Shown here: positions 32,813-42,430 of the stretch, piece by piece
Position numbering within the stretch: position 1 is the stretch's first letter
How the letters are laid out: each line of letters opens with the position of its first letter
Source: Bactericera cockerelli
Taxonomy: Eukaryota > Arthropoda > Insecta > Hemiptera > Triozidae
Direction: 5' to 3'
Length of the DNA stretch: 64,000 nucleotides
Assembly (NCBI GenBank): GCA_024516035.1
Contig: CM044961.1
Location: 31,791,051 to 31,855,050 of the forward strand
Position numbers and translations under genes: made by a program
The notes under the pieces: model-generated
Told to the model about the DNA's origin: nothing
Database searches by the model: none
What the model saw: the letters and a program-made list of their open reading frames with translations, nothing else

Positions 32813-33039
32813 TAGCTACTGACCTTATCTTCTTCTTGCCGAATTGAAAAAATAACTGTTTAACTTTTAAAAATAAAAATGTCTGTTTGGAGGCATAGAG
32901 ACATAAAAATAGGGGAAATTAAAAATTAAACTTTTCAATTTCAAAAAAAAAAAGACATGAAAGGGTTGAAAAACTTACAACCATAAAACAATTAACAAAA
33001 AGAACATTAATTTGTTTTTTATGTATGTAGGAGAATGAG

Positions 33040-33160
33040 AGAGGGAGGGAGACAGATGGAGGTAAAAAGAGAGAGAGAGAGAGAAAGTGAAAAATAGAGA
33101 AAATGATATTAAGGTGATGAAAACGAAGAAGAAAGAGAAAGAGAGATAAAGGGATAATAA
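33040..33160. repeat. Purine-rich tract
   Basis: (GA)n near 33070-33088 within GA-rich DNA. Confidence 0.75.
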
Positions 33161-33175
33161 TAATTATAATAATAA

Positions 33176-33356
33176 TATCGCCTTATTTATAGTGTCGGAT
33201 TAGGACTAATGAGTCCCATTATTCCAGCAGTAAGTCCAAGACGTATTATTATGTGGTCAAAATATCAAATGAGACCGTAAACTGTTGTGTCCCTACTTGG
33301 ATTTGAACCTGCGACCTCTGGATTGCAAGCCTGACCACTGAGCTAACAGGAGAGAC
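33176..33356 (-). repeat. SINE family E
   Basis: On the minus strand: TTAGCTCAGTGGTCAGGC, then GGTTCAAATCCAAGTAGGG (B box), TTGACCACATAATAATACG, GGACTTACTGCTGGAATAAT and CCTAATCCGACACTATAAAT. Confidence 0.82.
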
Positions 33357-33369
33357 AAGGATGCAATGC

Positions 33370-33790
33370 GACTGGAAGGGGGGAGGAGATAAATAGAAAG
33401 AACACATCTGAAAGTAGAAAAAGACTTGGAAATACGTAAAGTAAAAGATAGAATAGAACAAAGAGAGAGAAAAAAATAGAAAATATACAGAGAGAAATAG
33501 GCAATGAGAGAGAGAGACATAGATAAATAAGAAATTAGAGGGATAGAAAAATAAAAGAGAGAGAAAGAAATAGAAAATATAACAGAGAGAAATAGGAAAT
33601 GAGAGAGGGAGATAGATAAAAAAGAAGTTAGAGAGATACAAAAATAAAAGAGAGAGAAAAATATAAAAATATAACAGAGAGAAATAGGAAACGAGAGAGA
33701 GATAGATAAATAAGAAATTAGAGGGATAGAGATATAGAAAATAAGAGAGAGATAGAAATAGGAAATAGAAGGGAAAGGGATTCATAGGAA
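33370..33790. repeat. Purine minisatellite, about 93-bp period
   Basis: ACAGAGAGAAATAGG starts at 33487, 33582 and 33674, each followed by similar GAGATAGATAAATAAGAA and AGAGGGATAGAAAAATAAA blocks. The 178-residue minus-strand frame over it is not a gene. Confidence 0.75.
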
Positions 33791-34400
33791 TTTAGAGTTC
33801 GTAGGAGGAAGAAGGTTAAGCGATTTTAATTGTTTTTCTTCCCTCTTCCCTTGATAAAATCGGTATAAGGAGGGAGAGAACATGAAGTGGTATTCCCTCC
33901 CTATCATGGCATACATTCTCTATACTCCCTCCCCAACATTCATCCTACTTGTAAGTTTCCTTTTCAAAGATGTGTGCTATATCTACTGTCCTAAATATTC
34001 CTGTCCTAGTTCAAGGTGAATATTTGACATGGATTTTTGACACATAATAAATCTTTGACAAATTATGTGCTTCTACGATTTAATAGATATTGCTGTTTGT
34101 TTTTTTTTTGTTTAGGGCGTTCTCAAAACCTCGGCCGACGTGTTTGATATAAGATGTTAGGAGACCAAAAGAGAGATTGAAGAGGGATTCATAGGAATTT
34201 AGTGCTTGTTTAGGAATGGAAATTTGCGAATGTTATTGAAAAGTATAAATTTAACTATTTTTTTTTGTAGGCAAGGCCATTCCATACAGCCAATTTAACT
34301 ATTTATAAATTGCTGTTCAAATATTGCACAATCTGTCGTTGACATCTCGTTTTAATTTCTGGTCCTCCTAATTCTTGCCTGGGTTTGGCCAAGAAAAAGT
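33791..34400. other. No gene seen
   Basis: Mixed sequence. A T-run with CCATACAGCCAA at 34256-34300 resembles the retrocopy end at 3532-3605. GGGATTCATAGGAATTTAG at 33778 recurs at 34183. Confidence 0.45.
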
Positions 34401-34527
34401 TATGATATTTGTGTTAATCACTTTGGTGATATTACAATTGCTCAAACTTGCTTTACAAAAGCTACGCTGTAACCGGGACCTGAACCACCGACCTCCGCCG
34501 CCTTATCGATCAAGCTACTGAGGTCGG
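34401..34527 (-). repeat. SINE family A
   Basis: On the minus strand: head CTCAGTAGCTTGATCGATAAG with the anticodon region shortened by a deletion, then GTTCAGGTCCCGGTTAC and body. Confidence 0.82.
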
Positions 34528-34531
34528 CTTT

Positions 34532-34662
34532 TTTGGCCAAGCATCACTATGTGTCGGATTTGAATGGTCACCTCATCCAAGTCCCCACCTCGCTGGACGT
34601 TGCTCAACTACAGTGACAGAACGAGAACTGGTCTGTTCAACGTGCCATCGACGCTGTCATTT
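34532..34662 (-). repeat. 5S-derived SINE, head only
   Basis: On the minus strand: CAGCGTCGATGGCACGTTG, AGTTCTCGTTCTGTCACT, TTGAGCAACGTCCAGCGAGG, and ACTTGGATGAGGTGACC (5S C-box region). The core is missing. It abuts a family A copy at 34527. Confidence 0.8.
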
Positions 34663-34689
34663 ACTTTTTTATTTAAGTCTTCCGGGGAA

Positions 34690-34873
34690 CTACTTTCTGT
34701 TGGGTCCACTCATACCTCGTGAGAAAAAATGTAAGCAGCGACCAGTGGCGGAATTATAGGCAAAAATAAGATATTGGGATATTAAAGATACGGAAAGTCC
34801 TATAATTCTGCGCTACCCACTAAAATTGTGATATAATAACACAATGAAACACGTTATTATTATTACTTTCTGT
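34690..34873 (+). repeat. SINE family F, body without head
   Basis: GGGTCCACTCATACCTCGTG, GCAGCGACCAGTGGCGG and TTCTGCGCTACCCACTAAAA, as in the full copy at 60059-60325. Confidence 0.75.
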
Positions 34874-34969
34874 TTCTTTGTTCTATTTTTTTTAATTAAG
34901 AAGTAGCATTCTCGTCCCTCGGGCTTTGGACGTTTCTGAGATATAAGAATATGCGAAAATAAGATAGAG

Positions 34970-34977
34970 AGAGGGGG

Positions 34978-35027
<50 letters not shown>

Positions 35028-35075
35028 AGAGAGATATAATAGAAAGAGAAAGAGAGAGGAGAAAGAGTCTGAAGG
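34970..35075. repeat. (GA)n microsatellite cluster
   Basis: Dense AGAGAGAG runs at 34982-35034 and GA-rich flanks. Confidence 0.85.
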
Positions 35076-35169
35076 CAACTGAAATCTCGTAATTAAAATC
35101 AGCAATTAAATATAAAATTCTAGCAATTTATGTTTTGGTTTTCTCTTTGTAGAAGTCTAACTTTTAACC

Positions 35170-35330
35170 CTTTGAGGCCGAATTATGAAACAGGATTTTA
35201 AGAAAGATATGCTGTCCCTCAAGCCAGAGCGGTCTAACTTTTAACCATTTGGGCCCGAATTTTACTTTCGAGAAATTTCTAATATTAGAAATCGGAAGTA
35301 TTGTGTTTGTATTTATTGACATTTTTACTG
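35170..35330. repeat. MITE-end fragment plus HP-type hairpin (antisense)
   Basis: GGCCGAATTATGAAACAGG (35177) is a family end like 2230. 35264-35299 is an HP terminal hairpin, followed by ATTGTGTTTGT, i.e. antisense. Confidence 0.5.
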
Positions 35331-35605
35331 TTGACATTGTAAATAGGGCTATTCCCGTAAATATAATCCCGTACACCGGGTATTATTATTATTATAAAAA
35401 AAAATTAAATAGGATTTTAACAAAGATATGCTGGGCCCTCAACCCGGACCGGAGTTTCAATTAATCACGGCCCTGTAGGTATACTCCAACTTGAGGAACA
35501 GTCTCGTTTATTTTTGTTGTACTCCTCTTTGATAATTCGGCCCTTAAGTTTTCGGGGGGAAATCAAAAATACATGAATTACAAAGTTGTACCATTTTAAC
35601 ACTTT

Positions 35606-35732
35606 AGGGGCACACTATGAAACTGGACACGCCCTGAAGTTGGAATTTTTAACCAATCACAGAGCCCGAATTAAGGGATAGTGTCCATTTGTCCACTTAA
35701 GTTTAGATCTAATTCAGTTTCATATTCGGCCA
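35606..35732. mobile_element. MITE related to 2230-2326
   Basis: GGGGCACACTATGAAACTGG at the left and TTCAGTTTCATATTCGGCC at the right are imperfect inverted repeats around a non-coding middle. The 35177 fragment belongs to the same family. Confidence 0.55.
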
Positions 35733-35782
35733 ATAGTGTTTTATTGGAAGTATTGAGGACATCAGGATAAGGAAATAAGTCT

Positions 35783-35985
35783 GTCCGGGTAGCTCAGTGG
35801 TCAAGGCGTCTCACTGGTAATCCAGAGTTCGCGGGTTCAAAACCCAGCGGGGACATGAAAAGTTACCCTCCCATTTGGGATTTTTACCACATAATAATAT
35901 GTCTTGGGCTTACTGCTGGAATAATGTGACTGAATAGTCCTAATCGGGCAGTATAAATAACGCTATATTATATGATTATTATAAT
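35783..35985 (+). repeat. SINE family E, near complete
   Basis: Head GTCCGGGTAGCTCAGTGG, anticodon-like loop CTGGTAA (GGU, Thr) and B box GGGTTCAAAACCC. Body GACTGAATAGTCCTAATC after CTTACTGCTGGAATAATG. The shared body at 33176 (-) and 36238 (+) marks it as a SINE. Confidence 0.85.
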
Positions 35986-36237
35986 TAAGAAATAATCTGT
36001 CGTTTATGTTTGAAGTGATGAAAAAAGTTGAAAATAAAGTGTGAAATAATTCTTCCTTACCTGATAGCTGAAAGTTGCAAATGATGTTGAGAAGAACCTG
36101 CAGAATCCAGTGACTGTTTCTGTAGAGCATTGTGAGATGCAGCATAGTCGGATTGTGCTCACTCTAGAGAATCTGAAACAAGAAGCATGGCAACACGGTA
36201 AAAACAACAAGAAAAACAATTCCTCTTAGGTTATAGA

Positions 36238-36345
36238 TTTTTTTGGGATTTTTGCCACATAATAATACTTCTTGGGCTTACTGCTGGAATAATAGGACCT
36301 AAAAGTCCTAATCGGGCAGCATATGTTAAGCGATATTTTTATATT
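36238..36345 (+). repeat. SINE family E, body only
   Basis: GGATTTTTGCCACATAATAA, TTGGGCTTACTGCTGGAAT and AGTCCTAATCGGGCAGC. Confidence 0.75.
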
Positions 36346-36639
36346 TTTTTTATTATTTTTCTTTTGAAAGTATACATATATACTACATCGCCCACTTGAA
36401 GAAGGGATTGGTAAAAAATGTAGAAGAGAATAAGAAAAACCTTAGGATAAGATTGCTATGAAAAGATTTGAACAAGATAGAGAAGAATGGAGGACTCCTG
36501 CAAACCAGTTGTTTAACTGATAACCCTAATATTACAAATAACCCTTTGTAACATAATATTACAAATAAATACATTCAATTCAATTCAATAACCCTATGGT
36601 GATAACCCTGTATCAAATAAGTGGTAACCGTATAGGTTT

Positions 36640-36715
36640 GATGGCAGAGATTGCCTCAAGCAATAAACACGCCCTTTGTCAATGTTATTCTTGTCAATAA
36701 AGAGTAATATCATCT
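36640..36715 (+). mobile_element. Family L subtype retroelement 3' end
   Basis: GATGGCAGAGATTGCCTC, AAGCAATAAACACGCCC and AATAAAG at 36698-36704. The same subtype is antisense at 38268-38314. Confidence 0.45.
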
Positions 36716-37440
36716 TTCTCTTCGAATGTGAGACGCTGGATAACAGGAGATTTAGGATTTTTGAATCCAGTAATCTCGAAGATCTCCATAACCAAGAACA
36801 CCTTGTCCAGAGACTGACACTTCTCATGAAGGGAACAGGTTTCTGGACTTAGGGTGTTCAGCATTGGACAACCACTCCCAACTAAGCCCAGTTGGGCCGT
36901 CATAGGCACAGAACTGGGAAATAGGATGAGAAATTATCTCCCTGGTCACAATAGATCTCACTAGGTCGCAGTGTTAATTGTATGGTGTTTCAGCTGAAAC
37001 CTTGCAACCAGGTTTTATAATAATAATAATTATCATCTTTCTTTTGAGAAACTTCTTGAGAAAATTGTGATCCACCAGGTACGCTATAAAAATTAATTAC
37101 CTGGAGCAGGACATATTTCACAATCTTCCTCTTGCTCCCGGGCCCAACATTAATTAATAAACAAATTAAAATTAAATTAGAGACTCCATTTCGCTCTCTT
37201 GTTTGCAACAATTAAAATCATGAAGGAACTTTATGAACAATCCCTCTCGCAGACATCAAAGGCGCGGGACTTTATGCAACTCAAAGGTTTCAGCAGAATA
37301 ATTCTGGCGAAACACAACGAAGTGTCAGCTGGAGGACGGGGGTTCGATTCCAGGAATCTATATGATTATTGTTAAATCTTTTATTTATAGGACAGGTAAC
37401 ATCTTAGATGCTAGGATTAGTAACAACTTGATTTTATTGT
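36716..37440. other. No supported gene
   Basis: Frames at 36594-36827 and 36694-36909 (-) share this segment but show no motif I recognise. (TAA)n near 37017-37028. GGTTCGATTCC at 37343 is an isolated B-box-like motif. Confidence 0.4.
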
Positions 37441-37447
37441 TAGTATT

Positions 37448-37546
37448 GTTTTTTTTTTTCTCTTCTCACTTTCATAACTTCTTCACATTGTTCTTGTAAG
37501 TGGAGCTTGTAAAATTTCTTCGTTGGAACAATGCTAAAAAAAAAGA
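37448..37546. repeat. Family M repeat, copy 1
   Basis: A T-run, then CATAACTTCTTCACATTG, TTCTTGTAAGTGGAGCTTG, CTTCGTTGGAACAATGC, then an A-run. It matches 57913-58013 along its length. Confidence 0.7.
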
Positions 37547-37678
37547 CATATGTATTTATGTACAAACAAGTAATTATAAAAATAGAAGAAAAAAATCAAG
37601 AACAATATACCTAAACAAGAAAAAATAAGTCCTAACTAAAGGGCGGGGTTATTGCCTATGGCAAACTCTTCCACCCAA
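37547..37678 (-). mobile_element. Family L retroelement 3' end, antisense
   Basis: On the minus strand it starts GGGTGGAAGAGTTTGCC, then GGCAATAACCCCGCCC and AGTTAGGACTTATTT. Confidence 0.5.
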
Positions 37679-37691
37679 CAATTTATAGGAA

Positions 37692-38764
37692 ATACAGTGC
37701 CGGATTAACCATATGGCGGATTTGGCAGATGCCAAGGGCCCCGCGCTTGAGCAGCTTACACTAGATATTATGAGTTGTTTTAAAAGCTTACACTAGGTAT
37801 TATGTATTTTTTAAAAGCTTACACTAGGTACTTTTGAATAATGAGTAAGAAGAAGAAGAGATAAAAGTGAAAAAATCACACTGACAACAAAGTACATAAA
37901 TTGAAGGAAAAGCGCGGGGCTCCCTATTATCTATTCCTTGAATAAACAATGATCAACCACATAGAAATTAGCGGATTACCTACTAATATGTCAGATTTGT
38001 TAGATGCCAAGTTCCCCGCGATTTTGGGGGCCCCGCCTTTCGGGCAGCTTACATAAATTATAAGTGTTGAATGACCTTTAACTCGGTTTTTCTGGATTTT
38101 AATATTAAATAAAATCACAGCCAGTTGAGCAAAATGTTAAAAGAAAAATCACGGGACCCCCTTAAAATGGACCACATAATTATATGAAAATAGGTAGATT
38201 TTTAGATACCTATTACCTGCGGCTCATAATATAATATAATTACTCGTATTTGAAAAGAATAATATTGACAAAGGACGTGATTATCGCCTTAGGTAATCTC
38301 TGCCATCAAACTTTTGATCGGCTTCATCGACATCTTAACCAATGATCTTCATTATAGTCGCCTGCGGCGCTTTTAATGAATTTTTCAAGATATCTTTTTC
38401 TATCTATTTTCCGAGTACTTTACCCCATAACTTTGCAAAAATTTCGCCTGCGGCACCGTCAAATTTACTTTTCTTGATGGTTTGGATTTTTTTTCAAGAC
38501 ATGCAATTCTAGTACCATTAAAAGAAAAAAAAATCTTTGGGCATTTTAAAAGTGCCTTTTGATTGTTTGGAATTAATTTGGAAAGTTACCTTTAAAAAAA
38601 TTAGCATTAAATACTAGCGATAAAATCTTCATAGTAATCGATGATCTACTTTCTACACATCTTACCTAATGACATCTTTCTACACATATACTTTTCATAA
38701 TACATATTTAGATATTTTTACTATTATTCGGAAAAAAATGTTGCCTTTGATGTTATAAACGTCG

Positions 38765-38796
<32 letters not shown>

Positions 38797-39207
38797 TGGG
38801 GTTTAACGTCGCTTTCAACTGCCATGGTCATATCACGACGGGGGTTTTACCCTCCATTCGCAGGAAACTCACAAACCTGCTACTCACATTGACCTCACCC
38901 AGCCTGAGTGGGGCCGGGAAAAGCCAGCGTCACGAGAATTAGAATTTGAATGGTCACCCATCCAGTCTTAACCTCGCTGGATGTCGCTTAACTTCGGTGT
39001 TCTGAAGGGAACCGGTGTATTCAACACTGCCATCGACGCTGGCTCACTATTATGTTTTGGATACTATTATGGATTGGTGCTCAGGACACTTTGCTTCGAT
39101 TTCAAGGTTCTAAAAATACTATTTTAGAATAAACTCAGTACAATTTTGGGGCCCCGCGCCTTGAAATTGCCAAGGGCCCCGCGCAGCCTTAATCCGGCAC
39201 TGACAGT
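37692..39207. mobile_element. DNA transposon remnant, CAGTGCCGGATTAA ends (hAT-like by inference)
   Basis: CAGTGCCGGATTAA (37692) is mirrored by TTAATCCGGCACTG (ends 39207). Inside both ends lie GCCAAGGGCCCCGCGC-type segments, with further GGGGCCCCG copies near 38030 and 39150. No transposase frame survives and no clear 8-bp duplication is visible. It contains an L fragment (38268-38314) and a 5S-derived SINE. Confidence 0.65.
38766..39044 (-). repeat. 5S-derived SINE, full length
   Basis: On the minus strand: AGCCAGCGTCGATGGCAGTG, TTGAATACACCGGTTCCC, CACCGAAGTTAAGCGACATC and GGATGGGTGACC. This follows the metazoan 5S rRNA order and spacing up to about base 95 of 5S. It continues into the core (CAGGCTGGGTGAGG, GCGAATGGAGGGTAAAACCC), a tail TTGAAAGCGACGTTAAACC, and poly(A) (T-run 38766-38793). 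Confidence 0.9.
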
Positions 39208-39357
39208 AAAATCTATTAGTTTACTTGGGATTGAAAGATGGTTACAGTTTAAATCACAATTTAAACATAATACATAAATGTAAGTAGGTACATAAATGAG
39301 TCATTTTGAAACTGGTTTCTCATACTGATAAATTCGATGAGGAACATAATTATTGAG

Positions 39358-39531
39358 TTGTAACACCCCCGTCCTGATCAGGACGTTGAAATCAAATGGA
39401 AACGTTGGCGTTAGGAAGGACATCCAGCTGTAAAAAAACATGCTCCACCCTACCAACCTCAACCATGATGTTGAACAATGCCGACCCCAAGAGCAACATA
39501 AACTGATATGGGATAAAGGCAAGATAATTAC
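39358..39531 (+). repeat. SINE family B (subtype 2), 3' part
   Basis: CCGTCCTGATCAGGACGTTG and GCGTTAGGAAGGACATCC to GCCGACCCCAAGAGCAAC, ending ATGGGATAAAGGCAAG. This 3' end differs from the (GAA)n subtype and matches 40175-40538. Confidence 0.75.
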
Positions 39532-40097
39532 ATACGTAGTACTTGTTCGACTATATTAGTATCATGTTTCATTGTTATGAATGTTATAATGTCAAAATAA
39601 TGACAAAAACAACGCCAATTGTAGAAAATAATCAGTTAAATATGTATGCTAATATTATGTACCTGTTGACATGTTTTTTTTTTTTTCTTCAACCAAGCAA
39701 TTACTTTTTTTTACAAAACATAACAATCAACATTCAAGGAAATAGATAAAATGAAATCAGATAATGTGTGTAAAAATATGTATAGTACTATTTCCTCATT
39801 TGATGTTTTAGTGAAATGAAAAAAGTGTGATGTCTGGCCCACTGTGTCAAAGTTAATGACATGTGTTGGGCTAGATCATGTATTAAGTGTAATGTTGGTT
39901 AATTTATTTATAAAAATCTTATAGGTAGTCATTTAAATTATGTATATCTGATTGGTGTTATGGGAATATAATATAGAGTATAGACCAAAGTCTTACAGAT
40001 TCTTTAAACATGAACTTTACCTCCAGAACTATTAAGTTGAAATGAACTAAATATAAGAGGAGACTGGAGATGTATAAAAAATAAATAATAAAATCAA
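39532..40097. other. AT-rich, no gene seen
   Basis: No recognised repeat or frame longer than 70 codons. Confidence 0.5.
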
Positions 40098-40617
40098 CGA
40101 CCTCAGTAGCTTGATTGATAAGACTATGGACTTGTAACCTGGAGGTCGGTGGTTCAAGTCCCGGTTTCAGCGTAATAATAATCTCCCTTGCCTTTATCCC
40201 ATATTAGCTTATGTTGCTTTTGGGGTCGGCATTGTTCAACCTCATGATTGAGGTTGGTAGGGTGGAGCACGTTTTTTATGGCTGGATGCCCTTCCTAACG
40301 CCAACGATTTTACTTGCTTTAACGTCCTGGATTAGGACGGGGGTTTTACCCTCCATTCGCTGGGAATCGTACCAGCTACCCACATTAACCTCACCCAGCC
40401 TGGGTAGGGCCGGAAATGGCAGCCTCACGTGTTTGGATGGAACAGAATTTTCTTCGAAAAGTCTGCCCCAGCCGGGAGTTGAACTCGGGAACTCTGGACT
40501 ACGGGCAGTAGTCACAACCATTACGCCACGGAGGCTGTTTTCAGCGTAGATTTAGTAAAGCGAGTTTGAGTAGTTGTGATATCAAGAAAGTGAATAACAC
40601 AAATATGATAACTTTAA
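40098..40617 (+). repeat. SINE family A interrupted by a family B insertion
   Basis: 40098-40174 is the head to TTTCAGCGTA. The copy resumes at 40539 (TTTCAGCGTAGATTTAG) and ends near 40617. The 10-bp TTTCAGCGTA is present on both sides (40165-40174 and 40539-40548). Confidence 0.9.
40175..40538 (-). repeat. SINE family B (subtype 2), full length, nested
   Basis: On the minus strand: head GCCTCCGTGGCGTAATGG, core GGCCCTACCCAGGCTGGG to GAGGGTAAAACCCCCGTC (40336-40429), and end GATAAAGGCAAGGGAG plus (ATT)n. Inserted in a family A copy with a 10-bp target duplication. Confidence 0.92.
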
Positions 40618-41088
40618 CTTATAAATTAATATAAAAAAAATCGCTTTCCATCACATTTTGACGGAACCCTGAATTGAGAAAACTAAATTTCTTAAAGACA
40701 AAAGTCAAAGGACAAAGTCAAAATTATTTTGACCCTAAGGGGAACATTTCTAAATGCAACAAAAAATGAGAGAAAGTACTTGTCTCTTTAAACTTTTTAA
40801 TTTTAGCATTATGTTGACAGGGTAGCCCAGGTAAAATTAGAAGTAAAAAATTGGCTACAAGATACAAGTACACTCTTCGTCAAAATAAGAGAGCACGTAA
40901 GCTGTTTTTCATTTAAAATTTAACTCCATGTATTTTCATGCGAATGAGAAGTGATGCAACTACTGTTGTACATAACATTTTCTGAAGATTTTTGTTAAAA
41001 AAAAACTCAAGTCAGTGAAAATTATCTTATAGGGCACAAAAAGAGTACAATACATGTACCAATTCTTCGACAGAGAAAAAAAGTAGTG

Positions 41089-41127
<39 letters not shown>

Positions 41128-41349
41128 CAAACCTCATTAAATTTTATACGGATACATTTTAGAATTATTGATCATATCAAAAGGAAGAAGGTAAAAAAGA
41201 ATAGAAGAATACTATCGTCTCCGATATCGCTTGTCTCAGGGTAAAATTTTGAAGAAAAAGTGTCCAAAATAATGGTCACTTTTTTCACTGTCCACAATAT
41301 TTGGTACATGTTGTCTTTTAATTATTGTTGTATTTTTTCAATATAACCA
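40618..41349. other. No gene; one antisense poly(A) end
   Basis: The T-run at 41093-41126 followed by CAAACCTCATTAAATTTTA looks like a minus-strand retrocopy end. The remainder is AT-rich. Confidence 0.45.
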
Positions 41350-41800
41350 ACCTCAGTAGCTTGATCGATAAGTTGGTGGACTTGTAACCAAGTCCCGGTT
41401 CAAGTCCCGGTTTCACGGTAGGTTTTTTTTTAAGTGGGGTTTAACGTCGCTTTCAACTGCCATGGTCATATCACGACGGGGGTTTTACCCTCCATTCGCA
41501 GGAAACTCACAAACCTGCTACTCACATTGACCTCACCCAGACTGAGTGGGGCCGGGAAAAGCCAGCGTCACGAGAATTAGAATTTGAATGGTCACCCATC
41601 CAAGTCTTAACCTCGCTGGATGTCGCTTAACTTCGGTGTTCTGAAGGGAACCGGTGTATTCAACATGCCATCGACGCTGGCTAATAAAGCGTTTAATTTA
41701 ATAAAGGTAGGTTTAATAAAGCGAGTTTGAGTAGTTGAGTATCGCGAAATTGATTAACACAAATATGATAGCTCATTGTGTAATAAAAGTTTGTCTTAAA
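41350..41800 (+). repeat. SINE family A interrupted by a 5S-derived SINE
   Basis: Head 41350-41425, with a partly duplicated AAGTCCCGGTTC, then insertion, then body 41706-41800. GGTAGGTTT occurs at 41417-41425 and 41706-41714. Confidence 0.88.
41426..41705 (-). repeat. 5S-derived SINE, full length, nested
   Basis: The best-preserved copy. On the minus strand the 5S-like head has GAAGTTAAGC (A box, 41625-41634) and TTGGATGGGTGACC (C box, 41590-41603). The core is at 41475-41573 and the poly(A) side at 41426-41431. About 24 extra bases lie between the 5S start and the target duplication. Confidence 0.92.
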
Positions 41801-42430
41801 AGTTTGTACAAATATGAAAACTTAACTTTTAACTTATTTTTTTCTTCAATAAAAGCACTTGAACTGGGCAAAAAAATATTGTCGTTCATGTTTTTTTTTT
41901 TCAATTTGGGTACACTCATTTAATAAATTGGTTACACTACTGAGCTCATCATGTTTCCTAGTAATTCGTCAGAATAGAGAGGAAATATGTATGTACATTG
42001 TACGTATATGTCTATAAAAATAATCGAAGATCAATAGACAAAGTATTCATCAAACATGTAACGTAAAAAATTGTGGCCGAACTAAATATAAAGCGACTGT
42101 TAAATGGTTCCACCTGATAACTAAATAATAATAATATTTGTATGTATAAATATTATTATTTTAATTTAAAATGAAAAAAAAAAAAAAAAAAATCGGTACC
42201 TACAGGAAATAAACATCTTACTAAAGAAAAAAAATGTTCTCAATAATCAAAAATCAAAATGTGTTGAAGAAAGAAAAATGGCAAGAAAATGGGAGAGCTA
42301 GAAGAACACAATAGGGGTAATATGGAGAACAAAAATAAATTGCCAAATGAAATGAAGTGAAAGCCGTTGATAAAGTCATGGTGGAGAATAGAGAAATATT
42401 GATGAAATTTAAAATAGCGAGTTAGAATAT
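41801..42430. other. AT-rich, no gene seen
   Basis: An A-run at 42173-42191; otherwise unremarkable. Confidence 0.5.

Noticed and set aside
36594..36909. Two overlapping antisense frames as a possible gene
   Set aside because: They are in different phases, short, and adjoin a retroelement 3' end; no recognisable motif.
41426..41705. Possible 5S rRNA gene or pseudogene
   Set aside because: Similarity stops after the C box and continues into a body shared with another SINE, with poly(A) and target duplication, so it is a retroposon rather than an rRNA gene.
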